This document shows positions 57,563 through 64,000 of a DNA stretch of 64,000 bases, piece after piece. The notes beneath the pieces were generated by a model, which saw nothing but the letters and a program-made list of their open reading frames with translations, did no database searches and was not told the origin of the DNA. The stretch lies in contig NZ_NFJK01000005.1 of the NCBI RefSeq assembly GCF_002159845.1, forward strand, positions 1 through 64,000, given 5' to 3'. Each line of letters starts with the position of its first letter. Within the stretch, counting starts at the first letter, position 1. The translations under genes and the position numbers were made by a program. This DNA comes from Anaeromassilibacillus sp. An250. GTDB lineage: Bacteria > Bacillota > Clostridia > Oscillospirales > Acutalibacteraceae.

Positions 57563-58726
57563 ATGTATACGGTACAATTTCCAAAACTCGGCTGGGAATT
57601 CCATGTGGATCCAACCGCTTTCTACATCGGGGATACTCCAATCGCATGGTACGGCATCATCATCGCCGTCGGATTTATGTTGGCGTTCCTCTATGCCATG
57701 TTCAGCTGTAAAAAGATGAACATCAACAGCGATAAGTTGGTCAACTGCGTGTTGGTCGGCATGGTCACCGGCATCATCGGGGCACGGCTGTACTATGTAT
57801 TGTTCTATCCCGGCGATCTCTATATCCGCGATCCCATGCAGATTTTTAATATCCGCGAGGGTGGGCTTGCCATCTATGGAGGCATCATCGGTGGATTGCT
57901 GGGCGGTGTGATCACCGCGAAGATTTGCAAGTTAAGGGTTCCGGCGGTATTGGATGTTGCAGTATTGGGCTTTTTGATTGGACAGGGCATCGGCCGCTGG
58001 GGAAATTTTGTCAATCAGGAGGCGTTCGGCAGCCAGACCGATCTGCCCTGGGGAATGGTCAGCGAGGGAACCCAGGCGGTGGTGAACGGCCCGGTACATC
58101 CCTGTTTCTTCTATGAGTCGGTATGGTGTTTGCTGGGATTTGTCCTGCTACATATCTTCTGCAGGAAATTCAGAAGATACGACGGACAGGTCTTTCTTCT
58201 CTATTTGGTCTGGTATGGCTTCGGCCGGTTCTTCATCGAAGGATTGCGCACGGACAGCCTACTGACCCCATTCTTCGATCTGCGCGTCTCCCAGCTGGTG
58301 GCAGTTGCCACGGTTTTGGCCGGCGTTGTCCTGCTGATTGTATTCCGAAACCGCACGAGCCTTTCCGGATGTGGTTCCGCCAAGGTCATGGCGATGAATG
58401 CCCTCAAGGAATCGGTGCCGGAGGAATTGGTGGAAACGGAGGGGGATTCCGTGGAGACAGCTGTGGATGGGGAATCTGTGGAGTTGGAATCTGCGGGAGA
58501 AGAAGCAGACGCAGATGCTTTGACACAGACAGAATCCTTACAGGAACCGCAGGGAGAAACAGAACCGGCCAGCCCGGAGGATGAGAACCCGACGGAGCCG
58601 GAAGAAAAAGAGCCGGTAGCAGCTGTACAGGAAGAGCGTTCGGAAACTCCCGTGCCGGATGAACCGGCGGAGGGTTCCCAGGAAGAAGGATCGGACGATC
58701 CAGACAATGGACATCAGGAAGATTAA
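57563..58726 (+). CDS. lgt: prolipoprotein diacylglyceryl transferase with long acidic tail
   Basis: 387 residues; transfers diacylglycerol to the lipobox cysteine of prolipoproteins. Seven membrane helices, GGLAIYGGIIGGLLGG, and the signature GRWGNFVNQEAFG with the essential Arg. Normal Lgt is about 260-290 residues; here ~110 extra residues at the C-terminus are rich in Glu, Asp, Ser, Pro (EPASPEDENPTEPEEKEP), probably disordered. GGGGAAGGTGGG precedes the ATG; 16 earlier codons of the frame are rejected. Confidence 0.95.
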   Translation: MYTVQFPKLGWEFHVDPTAFYIGDTPIAWYGIIIAVGFMLAFLYAMFSCKKMNINSDKLVNCVLVGMVTGIIGARLYYVLFYPGDLYIRDPMQIFNIREGGLAIYGGIIGGLLGGVITAKICKLRVPAVLDVAVLGFLIGQGIGRWGNFVNQEAFGSQTDLPWGMVSEGTQAVVNGPVHPCFFYESVWCLLGFVLLHIFCRKFRRYDGQVFLLYLVWYGFGRFFIEGLRTDSLLTPFFDLRVSQLVAVATVLAGVVLLIVFRNRTSLSGCGSAKVMAMNALKESVPEELVETEGDSVETAVDGESVELESAGEEADADALTQTESLQEPQGETEPASPEDENPTEPEEKEPVAAVQEERSETPVPDEPAEGSQEEGSDDPDNGHQED

Positions 58727-58749
58727 AATTGGTATAGGAGGAATTGGAA

Positions 58750-59607
58750 ATGGCAAAGTTGATTGATGGGAAGGCAGTTTCCGCGAGTGTGCGCGCACAG
58801 GTGGCAGAGGAAGTCGAGCAGCTCAAGCAGCAGGGCGTGACGCCCGGCCTGGCGGTGGTTATCGTCGGCGATGATCCGGCATCCCGCACCTATGTAAACA
58901 ATAAGAAAAAGGCCTGCGCACAGACGGGCATCTATTCGGAAGAGTATGCCCTGCCTGCCACGACCACGCAGGAAGAACTGATGGAGCTCATTGAGAAGTT
59001 GAACAACAAGAAGGACATCAACGGCATTTTGGTGCAGTCCCCGCTGCCGAACGGCTTGGACGAAGAAGCTGTGGTGGAGGCCATCGTGCCGGAAAAGGAT
59101 GTGGACGCATTCCATCCTTCCAACGTGGGCCGCATCATGATCGGCAATTTCCATTTCCTGCCCTGCACGCCGGCGGGCATCATCGAGCTGCTCCGTTCGC
59201 AGGATATTGAGATCCAGGGTAAGGAATGCGTTGTGATCGGTCGCAGCAACATTGTCGGTAAACCGATGGCCATGCTCCTGCTACATAACAACGGGACCGT
59301 GACGATCTGCCACAGCAAGACGAAAAACCTCAAGGAAATCTGCAAGCGTGCGGATATCCTAGTCGCTGCGGTGGGTAAGCCGAAATTCGTCACGGCGGAC
59401 ATGGTCAAGCCCGGCGCGGTTGTGATCGATGTGGGGATGGACCGCGATGAGAACGGTAAGCTCTGCGGCGATGTGGACTTTGCCGAGGTGGAGAAGATCG
59501 CTGGATATATCACGCCGGTTCCGGGCGGCGTGGGACCCATGACGATCGCCATGCTCCTGCGCAACACCCTGACGGCGGCCCGGCTGCAAAACGGGCTTTC
59601 GATGTAA
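58750..59607 (+). CDS. folD: methylenetetrahydrofolate dehydrogenase / cyclohydrolase
   Basis: 285 residues, bifunctional C1-folate enzyme. Catalytic lysine in [26 protein letters not shown] is the substrate motif (VQSPLP for the more usual VQLPLP); [18 protein letters not shown] and [15 protein letters not shown] are the NADP-binding and C-terminal signatures. AGGAGG is seven bases before ATG 58750. dxs starts 33 bp later. Confidence 0.97.
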   Translation: MAKLIDGKAVSASVRAQVAEEVEQLKQQGVTPGLAVVIVGDDPASRTYVNNKKKACAQTGIYSEEYALPATTTQEELMELIEKLNNKKDINGILVQSPLPNGLDEEAVVEAIVPEKDVDAFHPSNVGRIMIGNFHFLPCTPAGIIELLRSQDIEIQGKECVVIGRSNIVGKPMAMLLLHNNGTVTICHSKTKNLKEICKRADILVAAVGKPKFVTADMVKPGAVVIDVGMDRDENGKLCGDVDFAEVEKIAGYITPVPGGVGPMTIAMLLRNTLTAARLQNGLSM

Positions 59608-59640
59608 AACGGCCCACAGTGCAATACTGGGGGCTTTCGG

Positions 59641-61503
59641 ATGGAGAACCTTATCAATCAGATCAATCAACCGGACGATTTGCAGAATCTCTCGGAGAAG
59701 GAGTTGGAGATGCTCTGCTCGGAGATCCGGGAGAAGATTATTCAAACGGTCGCTCACAACGGCGGCCATTTGGCCTCCAACCTGGGCGTGGTGGAATTGA
59801 CCGTTGCCCTGCACCGGGTGTTCCATGCGCCGCAGGACAAGATCGTCTGGGATGTGGGGCATCAGGCCTACACCCATAAGATCCTCACAGGCCGGCGGGA
59901 GCAGATCGACACCATCCGCACGCGCGGCGGCCTCTGCGGGTATCCCAACCGGGCGGAAAGCCCGTATGACCCGTTCAATGCAGGGCATGCCAGCACCGCC
60001 ATTTCTGCTGCTTACGGGATGGCGGTTGCGAAGAAGGTCCGTCACGAGCCGGGGCATGTGATCGCGGTCATCGGGGACGGTTCTTTGACGGGCGGCATGG
60101 CTTATGAAGGATTGAACAATGCGGGGCGTTTCCCAAAGAATTTTATTGTGATCTTAAACGACAATAAGATGTCGATCTCCCGCAGCGTGGGGGCGATGGC
60201 GCGCTACTTGGCGCAGATTCGCACCAAACCGGGGTATCTGCGCGCTAAGGGGAATCTGGAATCCGCGCTCGATAAGCTGCCGGGGGTAGGCCCCTCCTTG
60301 CATCGCGCTATTTCCGGCGCAAAGACGGCGGTCAAACATCTGCTGTACAACAATACCTTGTTCGAAGATATGGGTTTTGTCTACTACGGTCCCTTTGACG
60401 GTCATAACCTTCCGCAGCTATTGGAGGTCTTGGAAAATGCCAAGCATATTGAGCACCCCATTTTGCTGCATGTTATTACGGCAAAGGGCAAGGGGTATTC
60501 CTTTGCGGAGGAGAACCCCGGCGTATTTCACGGGATTTCCAAGTTTGATGTGAACACAGGCAAGAAGCTCTCCAACAGCGAGGACTTTTCCAGCCAGTTT
60601 GGGCAGTACCTCTGCGAGGCAGCTGCAAATGACCGGAGCATCTGTGCGATTACGGCAGCGATGCAGATGGGGACGGGCCTGACCGAGTTTGCCAAACGGT
60701 TCCCAGACCGCTTTTTCGATACGGGCATTGCGGAGGAACACGCTGTGACGTTTGCGGGCGGGCTGGCGGCCGGTGGAATGCGGCCGGTGTGTGCGATTTA
60801 TTCGACGTTCCTTCAGCGCGGCTATGATCAGATCATCCACGACGCGGCGCTGCAAAATGTAAAGGTCACCTTTGCCATCGACCGCGCTGGCGTGGTGGGG
60901 GAGGATGGCGAGACACATCAGGGCATTTTTGACGCGGCCTTTTTGAATACCATCCCCAATTGCACGGTGTTTTCGCCCGCGTATTACGACGAGCTGCGGA
61001 AAGACCTTCAAACGGCGCTGTACGATTGCGAAGGGGTGGCTGCGGTCCGTTACCCGCGGGGAGGGCAGCTTTTCCGCCCGTACGATTATCAACCGAGTGG
61101 GAAGGCGTTTGACCTCTATGGGGACGAAGGCGCCGGTACCGTGCTGGTGACGTATGGCCGTCTGTTTTCGTTCGCATGCGAGGCGTTTTCCCGTTGGAAA
61201 AAGCAGGGGATTTCTGTGCATATTGTCAAGCTCAACCGTATCAAGCCGGTATCAGCCGGGGCGGTCGAGGCCGCCAAGGGCGCCAAGCATGTCTTTTTCT
61301 TTGAAGAGGGCATCGAGCAGGGCGGCGTGGGTGAGCACTTTGAACATCTGCTGCATGAAGCTGGATTCCACGGCGCCTATGTACTGCGCGCCATCCAAGG
61401 GTTTGTGCGGCACGCGACCATGCAGGAATCCCTGCATGATTTGGGATTGGACGCCGACGGGATATACCGCACGGTGACGGATACCCTACAGAATTGGAAA
61501 TAG
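59641..61503 (+). CDS. dxs: 1-deoxy-D-xylulose-5-phosphate synthase
   Basis: 620 residues, first step of the non-mevalonate isoprenoid route. Thiamine diphosphate motif GDGSLTGGMAYEGLNN, PSLHRAI region, transketolase-type Glu in FDTGIAEEHAVTFAGG and DRAGVVGEDGETHQG. Complete length. The ribosome-binding site is weak (TGGGGGC). Product feeds IspA, encoded 33 kb upstream. Confidence 0.97.
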   Translation: MENLINQINQPDDLQNLSEKELEMLCSEIREKIIQTVAHNGGHLASNLGVVELTVALHRVFHAPQDKIVWDVGHQAYTHKILTGRREQIDTIRTRGGLCGYPNRAESPYDPFNAGHASTAISAAYGMAVAKKVRHEPGHVIAVIGDGSLTGGMAYEGLNNAGRFPKNFIVILNDNKMSISRSVGAMARYLAQIRTKPGYLRAKGNLESALDKLPGVGPSLHRAISGAKTAVKHLLYNNTLFEDMGFVYYGPFDGHNLPQLLEVLENAKHIEHPILLHVITAKGKGYSFAEENPGVFHGISKFDVNTGKKLSNSEDFSSQFGQYLCEAAANDRSICAITAAMQMGTGLTEFAKRFPDRFFDTGIAEEHAVTFAGGLAAGGMRPVCAIYSTFLQRGYDQIIHDAALQNVKVTFAIDRAGVVGEDGETHQGIFDAAFLNTIPNCTVFSPAYYDELRKDLQTALYDCEGVAAVRYPRGGQLFRPYDYQPSGKAFDLYGDEGAGTVLVTYGRLFSFACEAFSRWKKQGISVHIVKLNRIKPVSAGAVEAAKGAKHVFFFEEGIEQGGVGEHFEHLLHEAGFHGAYVLRAIQGFVRHATMQESLHDLGLDADGIYRTVTDTLQNWK

Positions 61504-61567
61504 AATCAAAAATCATACTATATACCCTGAAAACAGAGATACAAACAAAGATATTAGGAGTAAAAAA

Positions 61568-62386
61568 GTGGCGGAGAAAAAAAGGCTGGATTGCCTGCTC
61601 TTTGAGCAGGGGCTTGCGCAGAGCCGTGAAAAAGCGCGCGCTATGATTATGGCGGGCAACGTCTATGTGGACAATCAAAAATCTGATAAACCCGGCACCA
61701 TGCTGCCGCTTACGGCGAAGATTGAAGTGCGCGGGGCGGCGCTTCCTTACGTCAGCCGGGGTGGGCTGAAGCTGGAAAAGGCGATGGAGCAGTTTTCCAT
61801 TTCCCTGGAAAACAAGGTTTGCATGGACATCGGCGCATCTACGGGCGGTTTTACGGACTGCATGCTGCAAAACGGCGCGCGAAAGGTGTATGCCATCGAC
61901 GTCGGCTATGGGCAGTTGGCCTGGAAACTGCGCACCGATGCGCGTGTGGTGAATTTGGAGCGCACCAATGTGCGCTATTTGACGGACGAACAGGTTCCGG
62001 AGCCGGTGGATTTTTTCAGTGTGGACGTTTCCTTCATCTCCCTGTGCCTGGTGTTGCCTGTGGCACGGAAATTCTTGGCGGATGGCGGGCAGGCGGTATG
62101 CCTGATCAAACCCCAGTTCGAGGCCGGGCGCGGCAAGGTGGGGAAGAAGGGCGTGGTGCGCGAGCCTTCTATCCATGTGGAAGTGGTGGAAAAGATCGTG
62201 CATTTTGTCCTGGAAAATGGCTTTTCGGTGGAAGGTCTGACCTTCTCCCCAGTGAAAGGGCCGGAGGGGAATATCGAATACCTGGCGTTCCTCTCCAAAT
62301 CCGAGCAGCCCCACAGCGTCCCTCTGGATATTCCGGCGCTGGTAGAAGAGTCGCACAGGGTGTTAAATGGTGGTGAGTCGCATTGA
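61568..62386 (+). CDS. tlyA: TlyA-family rRNA 2'-O-methyltransferase
   Basis: 272 residues. N-terminal S4 RNA-binding domain ([20 protein letters not shown]), FtsJ-type methyltransferase with [19 protein letters not shown] (SAM site) and the catalytic-region VSFISL and [16 protein letters not shown]. Homologues methylate ribose in 16S/23S rRNA. Starts with GTG 61568, seven bases after AGGAG. Overlaps nadK by four bases. Confidence 0.94.
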   Translation: MAEKKRLDCLLFEQGLAQSREKARAMIMAGNVYVDNQKSDKPGTMLPLTAKIEVRGAALPYVSRGGLKLEKAMEQFSISLENKVCMDIGASTGGFTDCMLQNGARKVYAIDVGYGQLAWKLRTDARVVNLERTNVRYLTDEQVPEPVDFFSVDVSFISLCLVLPVARKFLADGGQAVCLIKPQFEAGRGKVGKKGVVREPSIHVEVVEKIVHFVLENGFSVEGLTFSPVKGPEGNIEYLAFLSKSEQPHSVPLDIPALVEESHRVLNGGESH

Positions 62387-63240
62387 ATGTCTTTGTTATG
62401 CCAAACCTAACCAAGAGAAATGCTCCGTTTCATACGAAACGCATCGTCGGCCAACTGCACCGCTTTGGGATGGAAGTTTCGATGGATTGCCGGTATCGGA
62501 TGGACTTTCCGGAGAGCGGCGTCCAGTTTTGTGAAGATTTTTATCAGGGGCTGGCGGCCTGTGACATTGTTGTAGCGGTCGGCGGCGATGGAACCATCAT
62601 CCATGCGGCCAAACATGCGGCGATGGCCGGGAAGCCTGTGTTGGGCATCAACGTGGGCCGCCTGGGATTTGTGGCGGGCTTGGAAGCGGATGAGCTGGAA
62701 AAGCTGGAAGGGCTTGTCACCGGAAAGTATGCCGTTGAGAACCGGATGCTTCTACAGGTGGATACTGCGTTGGACGATGTGCATCAGACATATTATGCAT
62801 TGAATGACGCGGTGATCTCCCGCGGGTCGCTCTCCCGAATCCTCGATTTTAAGGTACTGTTCAACAGTGCAAATATGTGCGGCTACCGGGCGGATGGCCT
62901 GATTTTTTCCACGCCGACCGGGTCCACCGCCTACTCGCTTTCCGCGGGTGGGCCCGTGATCGACCCAAGCATGGAGTGTATTTTGCTGACGCCGATTTGT
63001 CCGCATTCCCTGTTTGCCAGGACCGTTGTCTTTGGCGGCGATGCCGTTTTAGAGGCCCATGCGGTGCGGGATGAGGACAGCGAAGTCTTTTTGACCGTCG
63101 ACGGGGAGCGCGCGCTTCCGGTGCCGGACCGCTGCGCCATCTATATCCGGCGTTCAGGTTATCGGGCGCAGATTATCAAGCTCAAACAGAACAATTTCTA
63201 TGAAGTACTCAATCAAAAATTAGCGGAGAGGAGATCCTGA
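62383..63240 (+). CDS. nadK: NAD kinase
   Basis: 285 residues; phosphorylates NAD to [19 protein letters not shown] holds the GGDG site, [15 protein letters not shown] and [19 protein letters not shown] are further signatures. The start is TTG 62383, behind GGTGGTGAG, overlapping the tlyA stop. In the cluster dxs-tlyA-nadK-argR-recN typical of Clostridia. Confidence 0.96.
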   Translation: MNVFVMPNLTKRNAPFHTKRIVGQLHRFGMEVSMDCRYRMDFPESGVQFCEDFYQGLAACDIVVAVGGDGTIIHAAKHAAMAGKPVLGINVGRLGFVAGLEADELEKLEGLVTGKYAVENRMLLQVDTALDDVHQTYYALNDAVISRGSLSRILDFKVLFNSANMCGYRADGLIFSTPTGSTAYSLSAGGPVIDPSMECILLTPICPHSLFARTVVFGGDAVLEAHAVRDEDSEVFLTVDGERALPVPDRCAIYIRRSGYRAQIIKLKQNNFYEVLNQKLAERRS

Positions 63241-63241
63241 A

Positions 63242-63691
63242 ATGAAAACGAGGCGGCATGCCAAAATCTTGGAGCTTATCAATGAACACAGCGTCGACAC
63301 GCAGGAGGAACTGCTGCGGCTCCTTCGGGAGGATGGATTTGATGTGACGCAGGCGACCGTTTCCCGCGACATCAAGGAACTTCGGCTGGTGAAAACCCTC
63401 TCCAACGATGGCAAATACCGCTATTCGACCGGCAAGGAAACGGGAAAGGACCTGTCTTCTAAGTTCTTTTCGCTGTTGGCGGATTCTTCCATCTCCATTG
63501 ACTGCGCGCGCAACATCGTCGTCATCAAGGCGTTGACCGGGATGGCACAGGCGATTTGCGCCGCTATGGACGGCCTTCATTGGGAATCCGTGGTGGGGAC
63601 TCTTGCGGGGGACGACACGATCTTTGTCGTGACGCGGGACGATGAATCCGCGGAACGCTTGGTGGCGGAACTGAAAAGGATTGTCGGGTGA
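63242..63691 (+). CDS. argR: arginine repressor ArgR/AhrC
   Basis: 149 residues. N-terminal winged helix (VDTQEELLRLLREDGFDVTQ and ATVSRDIKELRLVK), C-terminal hexamerisation and arginine-binding domain with GTLAGDDTIFVVTRDD. Represses arginine synthesis genes with arginine as corepressor. AGGAGATCCTGAA precedes ATG 63242, which follows the nadK stop directly. Confidence 0.97.
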   Translation: MKTRRHAKILELINEHSVDTQEELLRLLREDGFDVTQATVSRDIKELRLVKTLSNDGKYRYSTGKETGKDLSSKFFSLLADSSISIDCARNIVVIKALTGMAQAICAAMDGLHWESVVGTLAGDDTIFVVTRDDESAERLVAELKRIVG

Positions 63692-63697
63692 TGAGCG

Positions 63698-64000
63698 ATG
63701 TTGACCCAGCTTTATATTGAAAATATTGCGGTGATTGAGCGGGCGTCCATCGACTTTCAAGGAGGCTTTAACGTCCTTACGGGTGAAACAGGCGCAGGAA
63801 AGTCGATTTTGATTGATTCGCTGCACGCCGTGTTGGGGGAGCGCACTTCGCGGGATTTGATCCGCACAGGGGCGCGCTCTGCCTTTGTCAGCGCAACGTT
63901 CTCCGATGTGGAGGAAAACGTCTTGGAAGCCATCCGGGAGCTTGGATATACAGCGGAGGAGGACGGGACGCTTCTGTTGCAGCGCGAAATCAGCGCAGAG
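63698..64000 (+). CDS. recN: DNA repair protein RecN (5' part; cut by window edge)
   Basis: The first 101 codons are present: LTQLYIENIAVIERASIDFQ, then Walker A GETGAGKSILIDSLHAVLGE and RTSRDLIRTGA, the SMC-like N-terminus of RecN. It starts six bases after the argR stop, as in Bacillus. The remainder lies beyond 64000. Confidence 0.95.
   Translation, partial: MLTQLYIENIAVIERASIDFQGGFNVLTGETGAGKSILIDSLHAVLGERTSRDLIRTGARSAFVSATFSDVEENVLEAIRELGYTAEEDGTLLLQREISAE

Noticed and set aside
1-64000. CRISPR arrays, prophage, toxin-antitoxin, restriction or other defence genes, biosynthetic clusters
   Set aside because: No regularly spaced repeats, no cas, integrase, capsid, nuclease-methylase or synthase-type genes seen; nearly every gene belongs to known housekeeping or sporulation families.

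Overview
The window is chromosomal DNA of an endospore-forming Clostridia-type Firmicute. Evidence is the complete spoIIIA operon, an alpha/beta-type spore DNA-binding protein, a PdaA-type cortex deacetylase and the dipicolinate synthase pair dpaAB, together with strong Shine-Dalgarno sites, frequent TTG/GTG starts, consensus sigma-A promoters and Firmicute RNA regulators (FMN and SAM-I riboswitches and a probable L21 leader). The G+C-rich codon use and the presence of dpaAB argue against Clostridium sensu stricto and fit the Oscillospiraceae/Ruminococcaceae side of Clostridia; that placement is inference. Almost all DNA is coding. Both edges are cut: an insertion-sequence end on the left, recN on the right.

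Layout. 1-7.2 kb: IS terminus, NADH oxidase with a small membrane protein (minus strand), then a sporulation/envelope group (degenerate deacetylase, two unknown proteins, SASP, BofC-like protein, class A PBP). 7.2-11.2 kb: threonine/lysine genes hom-thrB-lysC closed by a terminator. 11.2-17.9 kb: PdaA, two minus-strand membrane proteins, radical SAM protein, then DUF1653-alcohol dehydrogenase-HD protein-AlaX. 17.9-22.9 kb: spoIIIAA-AH. 22.9-26.8 kb: nusB, a TsaD-like paralogue, xseA, xseB, ispA. 26.8-30.6 kb: rplU-prp-rpmA, obgE-mrnC-yitT. 30.6-37.6 kb: an Asn/Gln/Ser-repeat small protein, CPCC protein, RsmF-like methylase, ilvE, RluA-type pseudouridine synthase and an amino-acid ABC transporter. 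37.6-42.9 kb: phospholipase-like protein, luxS, CapA, FMN riboswitch-ribU, SAM-I riboswitch-metK. 42.9-47.6 kb: unknown membrane protein, recD2, comF, mreB. 47.7-52.8 kb: murC (minus), dpaAB, zinc-ribbon membrane protein, metY-type enzyme. 52.8-57.5 kb: esterase and EamA transporter (minus), M16 protease pair. 57.5-64 kb: lgt, folD, dxs, tlyA, nadK, argR, recN.

How the genes fit together. Several blocks serve sporulation (spoIIIA feeding channel, dipicolinate synthesis, cortex modification, DNA protection). Methionine/SAM metabolism recurs (metK under SAM-I, luxS, metY). The Bacillus-like order spoIIIA-nusB-xseAB-ispA-dxs-tlyA-argR-recN is split by about 32 kb between ispA and folD-dxs. I found no CRISPR array, prophage, toxin-antitoxin pair, defence system or secondary-metabolite cluster. 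The most unusual items are the Asn/Gln/Ser-repeat protein, several strong non-terminator hairpins in leaders (pdaA, recD2, mreB, ilvE, metY), a terminator whose 3' arm contains the next gene's ribosome-binding site, and a promoter that fires into a terminator just before nusB.
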